The notes under the pieces: generated by a model
Databases searched by the model: none
Seen by the model: only the letters and a program-made list of their open reading frames with translations
Told to the model about the DNA's origin: nothing
In this document: positions 1 to 11,145 of the stretch, piece after piece
Numbering within the stretch: position 1 is the first letter of the stretch
Layout of the letters: every line of letters begins with the position of its first letter
Assembly: GCF_004324835.1 (NCBI RefSeq)
Contig: NW_021163019.1
Span: 248,001-312,000 of the forward strand
Origin: Dendronephthya gigantea
Taxonomy: Eukaryota > Cnidaria > Anthozoa > Malacalcyonacea > Nephtheidae
Direction: 5' to 3'
Length of the DNA stretch: 64,000 nucleotides
Made by a program: the position numbers and the translations under genes

Positions 1-317
1 ATAGTAAAAGTTGAAGGCCATTATGCTGAAAGTTAAATGCAAATTAGTATACATGCAAATTATCATGTCGCAAATTTCTGGTAATGGATGTTTAGCTTAT
101 CCGCCGTTTAAGCTAAACACCTTTTGACCTACAGGAAAAAGAAGTTTTGTTAGGACTCCTTTCTTGGGAGTTTGGATACACGAAAAATAGCCTATAGCGC
201 TTGCATGGTGTGTCTGGGAAAGAAAAACAACATTTTGATTCGAAGAAAGTCTAACAACTCAAAATATATGAAACAGCTGACATTCGTAACAGAGTAAATC
301 GATGTTTAGTACAACTG
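1..317. other. no gene seen; short MITE-end-like segment
   Basis: I see no coding signal here. Positions about 90-125 read as a run around TTAGCTTATCCGCCGTTTAA followed by GCTAAACACC. The same words form the inverted ends of the small element at 37912-38132, so this is probably a fragment of that family. Confidence 0.4.
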
Positions 318-464
318 TTAAGCCTGTTTTCCACTAGGCGGAATTTTGCGCGCGGAGCGGAATTTTTCTTTGTTTTTCTCACATTAGCTCTACATGAAGG
401 CGCACAGATAATAGAAAATTCCGCTCCGCGCGCAAAATTCCACTTAGTGGAAAACAGGCCTTAA
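318..464. mobile_element. 139-bp MITE with TTAA target duplication
   Basis: Two arms of about 45 bp are near-perfect inverted repeats. The left arm starts GCCTGTTTTCCACTAGGCGG and the right arm ends CCACTTAGTGGAAAACAGGC. Both run on into the motif GCGCGCGGAGCGGAATTTT. The element (322-460) is flanked on each side by TTAA (318-321 and 461-464), the target-site duplication typical of piggyBac-type transposition. It has no coding capacity. The family name is an inference from the TTAA only. Confidence 0.8.
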
Positions 465-1979
465 CCATTATTTTCTGCGGTGGATTGCCGTAAATAACGC
501 AGTAACTCATGCACTCTTTAAACATTACTTACTGACCAGCCACATGAAACATAGACTTACAAGGAGGTGGCTATATATGTTAGTGCTAATAAATACACAC
601 ATGCAATAAAAATACGAGGACATATATCACACACATTCTCAGCGATGACGGATAAAAATACAAGTGCGTTATAACAGCAGTCTATAGCCATTTAGAGAAG
701 AAGACTCACCTCTTCTGAAGAAAAAATGAAGTAAACCTTGAAGATGAACGATAGTTGCTTCACATTTTCTCAATTGAGATGTAAGGTCTAATTTCTCTTA
801 GCGTAAACTACCTAAAGACGTGCAAGAATATATATTGTGAAATAGACATTTATATTATATACCTTATCTGAAATTCTAATCGGTTAATACAGAATGCCTT
901 TTCTGCTAAATTCTGCTAAATTCTCAGACATATACTGATTTGTATTTTTGTGATTGAATTTAAATTGAGTCAGTTGTTGGAATTATATATATTAAAGCTA
1001 GAACATTAATAAATCTATGAAATAGACATTTTCATACTGAGGAAGGTTTTATATGAAAGAAACATCAAATTAAATAATTCAAACAATAGGTAGGTGCATG
1101 AGTGAAAAAAATTTGATTAAATATTGACCATGTTGGATCAGAGTTATTAGTTTCTATTAACTGCGGTTTGGATGAAACTGACGATGTTTCAGAGCATGTG
1201 ATGCAGGGGATATTTCTGATGTTAGATTTCAACATTGATAATGGCGCCTGTTCATCTCTTCCATGTTGTTCTCCACATTTGAAATAAAATTCCTGCGAAA
1301 TAACAAGAAGTTTGTGATCGACCTACTTTAGTATTTTACTCTAATGCCAGATAATTTTACTCATCAGTGGAAGAGTACTATAAGTTAATAAGTTAACAAA
1401 ACTATCTGTCAGTGTCTCTTGTTAACCCATTAGCTTGCAATGCACCTAGATGTGGCCCACTATTGTATTTTAGGTCTGATAGGTGAATAACTTACAGCTG
1501 TTGTTCCCTGACAGTTTGTATTGGATTCACATTGTCCCTGCATGCGGCCTTTGATCAATACATCGTCCCAACCATTTGGACTCTTGCAAGAAACCATAAA
1601 TATTGTGTAAACAAGATGTTTCTTGACATTCAACAGCTTTCACAGCAACTTTGTAAACAGGTTGTAACAATTTCAACACTTTATAAAGTTGTATATAAAT
1701 CTGCTGGAGATTTTTTACAAGTTGTTTATAAGCAAATAGTAAATACCTGTGATAGAACAAAGCTTCCTTCCTTGCAATTTGAACATGGACATCGCAATTT
1801 TCCTTGTGTTAGTTTCTTGCAAGTTTCACAAAAAACAAAGAAGAAACTTTGCTTGCCTGATATGAGAGAGTATGAAAAATTTTGATTATTAAACAAACCC
1901 TGGTGTTAGAAAGAGCAGGGTTTTGTATTGATGGAGTATAATATAAGATTAGGAGCGTAAGATATATTAAAAGACATGT
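465..1979. other. no supported gene; holds a copy of a host 3' flank
   Basis: I see no convincing exon. Open frames around 1530-1885 are short, biased to TTGTAA/TTATAA words and lack domain character. The stretch 925-1075 is a separate feature because it repeats the 3' flank of the RING-kelch gene. Confidence 0.5.
925..1075 (+). repeat. duplicate of the 3' flank of the 5133-6734 gene
   Basis: Starting at CAGACATATACTGATTTGTA, this segment follows 6849-6990 almost base for base, with small indels, including the shared words GTGATTGAATTTAAA and GAGGAAGGTTT. The second copy begins about 115 bp after the stop codon of the RING-kelch gene, so it should lie in its 3' UTR or downstream flank. The copy here has no kelch coding sequence before it. 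Confidence 0.75.
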
Positions 1980-2650
1980 AGGGAAGGGTCAAGGGTGTAT
2001 GGAAGGGGGGACTATACAAGAGGTTAAATTGAGGGTCTATTAGAGAAGAGGTATAAAGGGAAGGCTATATTAGGGAGGGAATATGGGGAGGGGTTATTTT
2101 AGAGAGTTATGTATTTTAGAGGTGCATTATAGTCATGAGGGACATTCTACTAGGGAGGGGTATAATTAAGAGGGGGTTATTTTGGAGTATTGTTTAGAGA
2201 CTGGAGTATTAATTAGAGAAGTATATTAGAGAAGGGTATACTTACAGGGTGGGGTATAAAGAGCGGGTTATTTTAAGAGTATTATTTAGAGACTGGAATA
2301 TTAGAGAAGTATATATTAGAGAGAGGCATACTTATAGGGAGGGGTACAGGAAAGGAGTTGTTAGAGTGTTAATTGGAGAGAGATATTAGAGAATAGGTAT
2401 GAAGGCACATTAATTGGGAGGGGCATAAAGAGGGAGTTGTTATAGGGGGTTAATCAGAGAGAGGGTTATTCAATAAGAGAGAAATCCTACAAGGGAGGGG
2501 TATGTGGAAGGAATTGTTATAGATATAGAGTTGGTTGAAGAGAGGGTGGGAGGGAGATATATACAGAAGGGTTTAGAGTCAGACAATTGGAGAGAGGGGT
2601 TTTTAAAGAAGATTGAGGTGTATTTGTGAGGGATATACTACAGAAAGGTA
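1980..2650 (+). repeat. G/A-rich degenerate minisatellite, nearly C-free
   Basis: About 650 bp consist of loosely repeated units built from TATTAGAGAAG, GGGAGGGGTATA and AGAGGGTTATT. The plus strand is strongly purine-biased with very few C residues. The many GGGG and GGAGGGG runs could form G-quadruplex or purine-triplex structures. No reading frame is maintained. Confidence 0.75.
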
Positions 2651-3951
2651 TAAAGAAATGGTTATCACAGTGGGGATGGATTGGAGGTTTTTATTAAGGG
2701 TGTGTATTAAACCAGGAAGGACACTAAAAAGAGAGTGGTCACACCATTGAGAGGTTTATAAAAGATCTCATCCCCACCTGATTGTTGAGATTCACCATCT
2801 TTATCCTCGTCATCCTGTGTCAGTTTCACTTTTGTCAAACCATAATTCGCATTGTAATTAAGTTGCATCAACTGAGAGCTGGCCAGATTTCTGAACAGCA
2901 TGAATGACGCTGTGGTTCATCTCTGCATTCTACAAAAAAAACAGTTTCCGATCACCAAATGCCAGATTATTGTTGACTGATTCCCATTTAAAAACTTTTT
3001 ACATTATTTTAACTTTGCCTGCACAGGTGAAACAGCGTTTAAAAACCTGCAGGTGCAGGTGTGACAGGCTTCAAGAAAGAGCAGAAAAGGCCATAGCTAG
3101 AAGCTTAAATGGGATGTATATGCATATATTTGTCTTATGCCCAACTGATTTCTTTTGTAAGCTATTGTTCCTATGATATGTAAACATGAATGTACATACA
3201 CCCTTCAATTAAGCTGTCCAGCTACAACAAAGTCAATGTAATAAAAACCGCCTTCAGGAATACAAATAATGCCATGTTCTGAAACTACACTTTCTGACGC
3301 AAGTTTAGAAAGCAGAGTGATTGTCAATTGTGGTTCTTTCACAAACTTTCTACAAATGCGGCCGGCACATAAAAGCCAAACTGAATTCTTCTCTAATTTA
3401 AAAGCCCAGCTGTGCACAGCCCATCTATTGTAATTCTCCAGTGTTTGCAAAGAAATGTTTCAATGCTGAGGTTATAGTACCAAATATTCTCACATTCCAG
3501 TGAATATTTATGTAAATGCATTCACAATGGTGGTTGGTTCACTTTGAACCATATTCTAAAACATTTGAAGCCTCGCTACAAAGTAAAATCTGAGAATTTT
3601 GAGAATCATCTGAAAAATCCTGGAAACTGTCCATGAGTGAGAATTCACATAAATTTGGGTCAGGTTTTATTGGAGAAAGATGCTTTGAAAAATGTCTTAA
3701 AAGATCATTTTATCAAGATTCAGACACTGTGATATTCTGAGATGGACTAACTCAAGCAAGACAAGCTGTATCATAATCTATCTCAGATTTACTATAACGA
3801 AGATGGTCGCTTTAAACATCAAAATCCCGAACTAAAAAAAAACTCATTTATGAAATCATTTAAACATTTCACAGTGAAGCTTTTGTTATTTCTTTGAAAA
3901 TTGTTATATAAATCACATTAAAAGCTTGATCTTTTCCTAAAAATCACTCAC
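2651..3951. other. no recognised exon; downstream of the UBL exon
   Basis: This stretch follows the 3952-4128 exon in its direction of transcription, so it may be its intron. Minus-strand open frames at 2707-2901 and 3205-3450 have coding-like composition (the first contains QDDEDKDGESQQSGGDEIF), but I recognise no domain and cannot place splice sites with confidence. Confidence 0.35.
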
Positions 3952-4128
3952 CCCGAGTGTTAATTCATCGGGAAATTCTCGACCGGTAAAAATGATTTTA
4001 ATTCCAGCAGTTTTGACATTTCTCTTGCGAGCAATTTCGCGTTTTAGTTGAGCGATTGTCCAGGATGGTTGAAAACGAAGAAGGTTAAACGATTTGCCGT
4101 TGAAGTTTATGGTCACGTCGTGCGACAT
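3952..4128 (-). CDS. first exon of a parkin-type ubiquitin-like domain protein
   Basis: This exon encodes 59 residues from a methionine (MSHDVTINFNGKSF...) to a canonical donor, GGG|GTGAGT, in phase 0. The pattern is a ubiquitin fold. It has a beta strand VTINFNGKSF, helix segment TIAQLKREIARKRNV, then IKIIFTGREFPDELTLG. The spacing and the IIF-G-E--DE-T signature resemble the N-terminal UBL of the E3 ligase parkin, where VIFAGKEL and the following TVQNCDL occupy the same place. Parkin acts in mitochondrial quality control. The RING-between-RING part is not visible in this window, so the assignment rests on the UBL alone. Other UBL-first proteins remain possible. The gene points leftward, away from the RING-kelch gene at 5133. 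Confidence 0.55.
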
Positions 4129-4168
4129 ATTCAGTGGACATATTTCGCTAGAACGATGGTTGCTTCCA

Positions 4169-4640
4169 CTTACCAAAACAAACGTCCTCTTTTTTCCTTG
4201 AAATTTCACTCTTTAGCAGTTTTCTGATCTCTCGATACACTGGAATATCTAGCGTTTTCAAAGTTGGCAATCAAAATCGGACCTGAGATTAGGTTAGGAT
4301 TAGGTTTAACTCAATTTAACAATAAACCTAAAGCGTAATCTTAACCCAAATCGTAACGTAATCTCAAATAATAAATTAGTCTGACGGATAGTTTTTTTCT
4401 CATTAACTACCAAAACAAACTTCCTCTTTGCCTTGATATTTCATACCCCCCCTGACAGTTTACTGATCTCTCGATAAACTGGAACGTTTAGTGTTTTCTA
4501 TGTTGGCAGTATTATTCCATTCCGATTCTTGAGATTAGGTTAGGATTAGGGTTAAATTTAGGATAAATTTTACCCCTATTAAACTATAAACCTAAAACAT
4601 AATCTTAACCCCATTCCTATTAAATTCGTGTATTCAGGAT
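4169..4640. repeat. tandem duplication (~236 bp period) between divergent genes
   Basis: Unit 1 (about 4169-4400) and unit 2 (about 4405-4640) share, in order, CCAAAACAAAC, TCCTTGAAATTTCA/CCTTGATATTTCA, TGATCTCTCGATA, CTGGAA, GTTTTC, GAGATTAGGTTAGGATTAGG and AACCTAAA, then CATAATCTTAACCC. Unit 1 begins inside the 5' part of the UBL transcript. Unit 2 has no coding part. The pair lies upstream of both the UBL exon (-) and the RING-kelch gene (+), so it duplicates probable promoter sequence. Confidence 0.8.
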
Positions 4641-5132
4641 TAGTGAACATGAAGTTCTATATTAAAAACTATCGCTGCATCGTCAGCACTTTTGAAAGTG
4701 TCAATTCGCATTTAAATAGAACAAGTTAAAGCCTTCAGAGTCGACTTTAATTACTGCAAAATAACATTTTTAAAAAATCTACTGGAAATATCAGAAAAAA
4801 GTTTATTTTAGCTCCAGCACACTCCGTTCTCTCCGTCAGCTCGTAACATTTTCAAATTCATTTCTGCAAAAACCGCAACAAATTCCAGGAATTCCTGAGT
4901 CCAGACCAGTCCTGACAGGAAAGGACGCGTCTTATGCAAACACTTCATAACGAAGAGATATTTGTGTTCATCAACTGATCATTTTGGAGAAGATTTCGAG
5001 AAAATACAAACACAGACATCTTGATGAACGAACACTGTATCTATATTCAGTCTATACAGCGAGGTTTATACTACAGAGCGACAAACAACACAGAACCTGC
5101 TTTATTATTACGACACAAGAACGACGTGAAAT

Positions 5133-6734
5133 ATGGCTTCATATATACAAGGCTACGATGAGGAAAGGTTTGTGAACCAAATCGATCGAAATTTTCATTG
5201 CCAGATTTGCTTCAACGTCTTGAAAGAGCCGGTTATGTGTTCGAGAAACCAGCATTCTTTTTGCCGTTGTTGCATTAAAAAACATCTGGAAAATTCTCAA
5301 ACATGTCCAACGTGTGCTGATGAACTGACCGTAGAGACTTTGGCCGAAGCACCGCGAATGGTTAAAGATTATTTGAATGAATCAAAAATTCGTTGCGTTT
5401 ACACCGACAGAGGTTGTCAAGAAGTTGCAGAATTACAGCACCTTGACCGCCATGAAGATACATGTGGATATACACCAGCCGTTTGTACAAACCAAGGCTG
5501 TGGTTTAATTGTCAACAAGCGTGATCTTATTCACCATGAAAGTGAAGTCTGTGAATTCCGAAAGTTAAAGTGTCACTCGTGCGGAGAAATAACGAAAACT
5601 TTGGCAGATATGGAGGAAAGAATGGCGAAGAATAATCTAACAATTGAAACTAAAATAACAAATTTAGAGCGAAATGTTGCACGGAATATCGAGAAAAACA
5701 CTGCAGAACGGGCAGATAAACTCGAAACGGTTAACAACAAAGTCGATGGATTGAAAACAGCTTTGGTCAGAGCTTTTGATGAAATGAAGGACGTTCTTAT
5801 AACGATGGAGGGCAAGATAGAAGAAAACACAAGAAAAGTAAGAAATAGACCAAGTGGTGATAAGGAAAATACAATTGTTGCTGGAGGTTTATTGACTAAC
5901 TCTGTAGAGATGTTTAACTGGCGTCAAAGAACATGGTCGCCATTACAATCAATGCCAAAGAAACGTTATGGAGCGACTTCATTTATTTATAACAATCATA
6001 TGGCTATAGCTGGGGGTCGCTGTGGTGGGTCTGACATTGTTGATGATATGATTAGAATGAATATTGACCCAAACCCTGATCTCACAACACACTGGAGTGA
6101 CTGTCCTGTTAAACTACCTGATAAGTTGAGATACCACAGCAGTGTGCTGTATAATAATCAGTTGATGGTCTCTGGAGGTGAAAAGAGAAATGGTTCATCT
6201 AAGTTGATCCGAGCAGTCCAGCTTGTTCCTCCCTATACGGTGAAGACCTTATCAAGAATGCCAGAACCAAGACAAGGTCACAGCATGGAAATATTTGATG
6301 ATAATTTGTTGATAGTTGGTGGAAGAATAACTGGCAACTACAAAGACAACCTCAGCAGTGTCGTACTGTACGATATAAAGAAGAGTGAGCTGAAACAGTT
6401 GTCACCACTGCCATATGAAGTGAGTGTTATGGCAACTGTGAGATGGGGAGACAACATTGTTGTTATTGGTGGTGAAGACAAACATGGCAACACATTAGAT
6501 ACAGTTATCATTTACAATGTCAAGACAGAACAAAGTCACATGCTCCCATCAATGAGATGTAAGAGGAGGGGATGTACGGCAGTTGTTATTGAAAACAACA
6601 TTGTAGTCCTGGGAGGGAGGGGTGAGCAAGGACACCTTAAATCAGTGGAAGGTTTCAACTTTGAAAGGTATTCTTGGGAAGAACTTCCAGAAATGTCTAA
6701 AGCAAGATCGTGGCACACTGCTGTTGTTGTGTGA
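5133..6734 (+). CDS. RING / TRAF-type zinc finger / coiled-coil / kelch protein, 533 aa
   Basis: This is an intact single-exon gene. Residues about 22-60 are a C3HC4 RING finger (CQICFNVLKEPVMCSRNQHSFCRCCIKKH... in pieces, ending TCPTC). Residues about 85-150 hold TRAF-type zinc fingers (IRCVYTDRGC, HEDTCGYTPAVC, GCGLIVNKRDL, ECRKLKC-like HSCGE). A charged coiled coil follows (about 155-235). From about residue 245 to the end are about six kelch repeats with the GG turns (VAGGLL, IAGGRC, VSGGEK, IVGGRI, VIGGED, VLGGRG). The architecture predicts a cytosolic E3 ubiquitin ligase or adaptor with a beta-propeller substrate domain. The ATG at 5133 puts MASYIQGYD just ahead of the RING, matching the start region of the paralogue at 33035-36977. 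The paralogue has introns and this gene has none, which suggests a retrocopy or intron loss. Substrate unknown. Confidence 0.95.
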   Translation: MASYIQGYDEERFVNQIDRNFHCQICFNVLKEPVMCSRNQHSFCRCCIKKHLENSQTCPTCADELTVETLAEAPRMVKDYLNESKIRCVYTDRGCQEVAELQHLDRHEDTCGYTPAVCTNQGCGLIVNKRDLIHHESEVCEFRKLKCHSCGEITKTLADMEERMAKNNLTIETKITNLERNVARNIEKNTAERADKLETVNNKVDGLKTALVRAFDEMKDVLITMEGKIEENTRKVRNRPSGDKENTIVAGGLLTNSVEMFNWRQRTWSPLQSMPKKRYGATSFIYNNHMAIAGGRCGGSDIVDDMIRMNIDPNPDLTTHWSDCPVKLPDKLRYHSSVLYNNQLMVSGGEKRNGSSKLIRAVQLVPPYTVKTLSRMPEPRQGHSMEIFDDNLLIVGGRITGNYKDNLSSVVLYDIKKSELKQLSPLPYEVSVMATVRWGDNIVVIGGEDKHGNTLDTVIIYNVKTEQSHMLPSMRCKRRGCTAVVIENNIVVLGGRGEQGHLKSVEGFNFERYSWEELPEMSKARSWHTAVVV

Positions 6735-7430
6735 ACCATATGTAAGGTATTAATTGAAAACTCCTAACATATATTATGAACAATTGAAATGAACAATAAG
6801 ATTTTCACAAAGTTATAGAAATAGATTGTAGCATTCAAAGTTGATTGTCAGACATATACTGATTTGTATTTTTGTGATTGAATTTAAAGTCAGTTCTTAG
6901 AATTATATATTAAAGAACAATAACAAATCTTTGAAATATATATTTTCATTGAGGAAGGTTTAAAATGAAACACCAAATAAAAGATTTGAAATAAGCTTTC
7001 CTGCACACCCTCCACCTAGGTCTTTCACCCCCCCTCCCACCTAGGTTTTTTCAGCAACAACCCCACCCCTCCCCAGCTGGTTCTTCTGCCCTGGTCTCCC
7101 ACACCAAGAATCCTAACTGAGCCTCTGCCTGAAGAAATAGTTCATTTACCTATTTTAAAAATCAGCCTGTCTGTAAATTATGTCTGTCTGTCAGACTGCC
7201 ACAAACCAAATCATATTTTAAAATTTAACAATTTTAATTGTTGTAGTAGTAATTAATTATGTAGGCCTGGTTGCTAAGTTTTGAGCGATTTTGTGCAAAA
7301 ATACGCGAATTTCTAAAAAATCTCCTCTCAACAAGATTTGGAGAGAGTTTTACTCTTTACTAAAACAAAACCCTGATTAACTAATATAAACTGGTTTGTT
7401 CTTGTTTTAAATTTCTTGTTAAAAATTTGC
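6735..7430. other. 3' flank of the RING-kelch gene; no further gene
   Basis: 6849-6990 is the partner of the duplicated segment at 925-1075. Around 7000-7080 there is a C-rich stretch with three CACCTAGGT-like words. Nothing coding is seen before the minus-strand exon ending at 7431. Confidence 0.5.
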
Positions 7431-7541
7431 TCACAGATTATTTTGTAATTTCACGTTTTCCATCGCGTCCTTGAAGGCTTTTAGTACAAGATTTACATTA
7501 TCTTTTGTACTGTTAAACCCAATCAGACCAACACGCCATAT
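7431..7541 (-). CDS. last exon, alanine-glyoxylate aminotransferase-type
   Basis: After a clear acceptor (TTTTTCAG), 36 codons run to a TGA: IWRVGLIGFNSTKDNV, then NLVLKAFKDAMENVKLQ. This matches the C-terminus of alanine-glyoxylate (serine-pyruvate) aminotransferases of fold type I, where R-I/V-G-L-x-G-x-N-(A/S)-T-x-x-N-V is followed by a helix ending the protein. The arginine of the W-R-V-G motif is the residue that in this family binds the substrate carboxylate. These are PLP enzymes that detoxify glyoxylate in peroxisomes or mitochondria. I found no other exon of the gene between here and 13 kb, so it is either a gene with very long introns or an isolated fragment. Confidence 0.7.
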   Translation of the reverse strand: MWRVGLIGFNSTKDNVNLVLKAFKDAMENVKLQNNL

Positions 7542-7733
7542 CTGAAAAATTTCACGACAAAAAGTACGGTTTTTCACAGGGAAAAACAATTACGATTATG
7601 GAGCGAATATCTGCGAATATGAAGAAGAAAATTGTGAATATGGATACCTTTCCAGCAGATCTTCCAAGACCACCTGAAATATCTATTTTATAAGTGAAAA
7701 AGAAATTGATTATTCAATTCATCTTTATTGGAC

Positions 7734-7912
7734 CTCTATGAATCACCCCCCTGCAAGTCTAAAAAATGGGCGCTTGCCAGGGGGGTTGTATCTTCCCAAG
7801 ATTCATCACTCAGCAAGTACGTAAATGAAAGGAATCACCCCCCTGCCAATACTCAAAATGCTGCTGTTGGCAGGGGGGTGATCGCCTTCATTTACCGTAC
7901 TTCTGAGTGACG
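7734..7912. mobile_element. double-hairpin MITE-like element
   Basis: Two nested foldbacks are visible. The first (about 7741-7790) pairs AATCACCCCCCTGCAAG with CTTGCCAGGGGGGTT. The second (about 7807-7911) pairs CACTCAGCAAGTACGTAAAT and AATCACCCCCCTGCCAA with TTGGCAGGGGGGTGAT and ATTTACCGTACTTCTGAGTG. The same C6 arm is used twice, so the element probably arose by internal duplication. Ends read CACTCAG...CTGAGTG. Confidence 0.65.
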
Positions 7913-8143
7913 AAATCCACTTACGCTGAAAACAATGGAGTTGTTCTTGCGATAGGTTTCTGTGCCCACACTTTCTTTTATTTTTATTGTATTTTTATCT
8001 TTACTTGAAAGCACGACATGAAATTACCATTTAGACCTAACCCGGGGTGTGACGAAAGTCGATGACACAATTCATTACTCATTCTGTTTCGAGAAATGCA
8101 TTATAGTTTAAAATTTAGTTTAGCCGAATTCATATTAGAGGCC

Positions 8144-8227
8144 GGAAACTCGTCTTACAGGGTCAAGGAAAACAGGAAACTCGTCTTACAGGGTCAAGGA
8201 AAACAGGAAACTCGTCTTACAGGGGAA
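8144..8227 (+). repeat. 31-bp tandem repeat, about 2.7 copies
   Basis: The unit GGAAACTCGTCTTACAGGGT followed by CAAGGAAAACA occurs twice in full and a third time in part, with no mismatch in the shared portions, which implies a recent expansion. Confidence 0.85.
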
Positions 8228-8460
8228 ACATAGCTGCATAGCTATATTTGAGACATCTAAATATAGTGTATCATCCTACATGCATGCAGTAGGTAATTTG
8301 GCATACTACAGCATACATGCAAATGTTATTTCATAAATTATCTGTTTGTGGGTACACTTAATGTTTATATGTTAATGCTAAATTTTCATTGGTGCAATAT
8401 ATTACAATATATTACAAAAATTTGATTGACTTTAGTTTTCTCTTTTCACTATTATATAGA

Positions 8461-9094
<634 letters not shown>

Positions 9095-9282
9095 CTGATG
9101 TATATATACGATTAAATAACTAAATAAACATTTTATACCTTCAGACGTATAGATGTATTTTTGTTTCAGCTGTATTCAAGGACAACTTTAAAAGGCGCAT
9201 TTATTCTCCATTACTAAAGCCTTTGAGCTACGGTCGCAATCGAAAATTTAGTAAATCCCCTATAGTATATAAGTGTTGATCG

Positions 9283-9605
9283 AGTAATCTGAGTAGGTTT
9301 TACCTCTTTTTTGAGTAAAACAGAATCATTGTTTTGAGTAGTTTTACTCAATTATTAAGTAATTAACGCTTTTACTCAATTTAAAGAGTGATTATTGGTG
9401 CATTTTATTTGAGTAACTACAACTCAATTTTTGAGTAACTTTTACTCTTTTATTTGAGTTCTAGGTGCCCTTGACTTTGAGTAGACATTACTCGTAAATT
9501 TGAGTTAAGAATAAGAGTACAATTTACTCCATATCCTGAGTAACTATGGGTGCATTCATTTACTCAATAGATTGAGTTATTTTTACTCAGAATTTTTTGC
9601 AGTGC
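9283..9605. repeat. word-swarm cassette, word GAGTAA / TTACTC
   Basis: More than twenty copies of GAGTA(A) or its complement TTACTC occur in about 320 bp at irregular spacing and in both orientations, often as facing pairs such as TTTGAGTAGTTTTACTCAA or TTGAGTAACTTTTACTC. The array ends on the right in TTTTTTGCAGTGCA. The left edge is not sharp. There is no open frame. It resembles the subterminal repeat zones of some CACTA/Chapaev-type elements, but that is an inference. Confidence 0.75.
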
Positions 9606-10127
9606 ACGGATTTTACAACATCGATTGGAGTAATTTCCTTTGTTTGGAGTCACGAATTATATTAATGCGTTAATTCAGAATACAACCTAAAATTGCCTAA
9701 CTGTTTAAAAAATCAAAACGTAATAAAACGAATAAAAAAGCAAACTTATTTTTCCATTGATAATAAAAAATTATTGACCTAAGAATACTTCGATACTTGA
9801 GACGCGTTTGCGTAATCAAATGAACACCGGACACTACCAGCACTAAAAACGATATTTTGTATTAATGTAGGGGACTTGAAGTGGTAAAAGTCTGTAACCT
9901 CGCCAAATAAAAGAACAGGTTGATTCAGAAGGTAAATCAATTACGTTTATATAAAGTTTTATAGTATGTAATATATTAAGTTCTATTCATGCATCCCAAA
10001 TTCAAGCCAGGAATAGTCGAGGAAAAAGTTGTCAGTTATCGTTGTTTTGTCAGAATTCAAACCTACACCTTAATTTGCGATGCCGACATTACCATCTAAA
10101 ATAAACACTAACAACGCTCGCTCCTAT
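9606..10127. other. nothing recognised
   Basis: AT-rich sequence with no open frame of note, no inverted repeat and no recognised repeat. Confidence 0.5.
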
Positions 10128-10205
10128 GAGCTACCCGTCTAGCTCAATAGCAAGATCATTGCACCGGCATCATAAAGGAGAAGGTTTGATTTCTGCCGAA
10201 GGCCA
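10128..10205 (+). repeat. tRNA-derived SINE head or tRNA relic
   Basis: A box-A-like segment (TCTAGCTCAATAGCAAGA) is followed about 35 bp later by a box-B-like segment (GGTTTGATTTC), the spacing of an internal Pol III promoter. The cloverleaf does not fold cleanly, so this is not proposed as a working tRNA. Confidence 0.45.
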
Positions 10206-11145
10206 CTTCTCGGAGGCATCAGAAAGTTTGCTAAATTTTTTCTCCTACTCTAGAACAAATTCAACATAAACGTAACATAACCCTCTTGCGTTGAAAGATG
10301 AGGGTAGCTAAATGGGTAAGAAGCGCTTGCATGGTTTGTCGTGACGCAAGAAATACCTTTTTGTTATTATACTTTATAATAAAATATCACGTATTATTAT
10401 CATCGTTATTTTTCTTATGACAAATGAATAATATTTCCCAGAAAATGAAGACAAACACGCGTCAATATAATAAAACATCCTTATATATGTTATAGCTACA
10501 CGCCATGTAAATAAAGATCATACCTCAGTGATCTCTAGCTCTCTGAATCATACCTCTGATTCCTCCTGTAAAAATTAGAATGTTTATACGCTTATTAAAG
10601 TACTACTTTAATTCCCCATTTCCAATTCATTCTTTAAATCACAGAACATTCCACAAAAGAAAAACTCTAATTCATATCTTAAAGGAGATCCGAGAATCAT
10701 TAGAATTCATATTCCCGGACAGACGGGAAAGAAAAAATGCATGAATAATGTTAAAAAGTTGCAAACAAAAAAACGAAGATCGAAGCACGGTCTTACACGT
10801 TTAGAGAGTGACACGCAGAATTCAATTCTAGGCCATTCATACGCCTAAATGAAAAAGAGAAAGAAAATTTCTGATTACAAAGCTGTGATTTGACGTCGTA
10901 CGTGCGTTAGAGAGTTACCCGCGCGTTTTTATTTGCGCGCGCGTTTACTTTATTCGTTGCGCTAAGCTGCCGTATTTTAGTATGGTTTGGATTTCCACTC
11001 TTAAATCAAATATAAAAACGTCCAGTTTACTTCCTCGCTTTCGAAAGTGAACTAAATTCTATTCCTTCCAAAACACAAGCGAAACTGTGGAAGCACGTTC
11101 CTCCGTTTATATTTTTTATATTAAGCCACTTAATAATACGCATTA
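10206..11145. other. nothing recognised
   Basis: No exon or repeat structure was identified. A short GC-alternating patch (GCGCGCGCG) is at about 10935. Confidence 0.45.

Noticed and set aside
1532-1885. 117-codon plus-strand open frame
   Set aside because: Composition is driven by TTGTAA/TTATAA words, there is no domain, and the opposite strand is also open. It looks like repeat-derived sequence, not a gene.
9283-9605. CRISPR-like array
   Set aside because: Word copies are short, irregularly spaced and in both orientations, and the DNA is eukaryotic.
10128-10205. Functional tRNA gene
   Set aside because: A and B boxes are recognisable but the acceptor and anticodon stems do not pair, so only a tRNA-derived relic is claimed.
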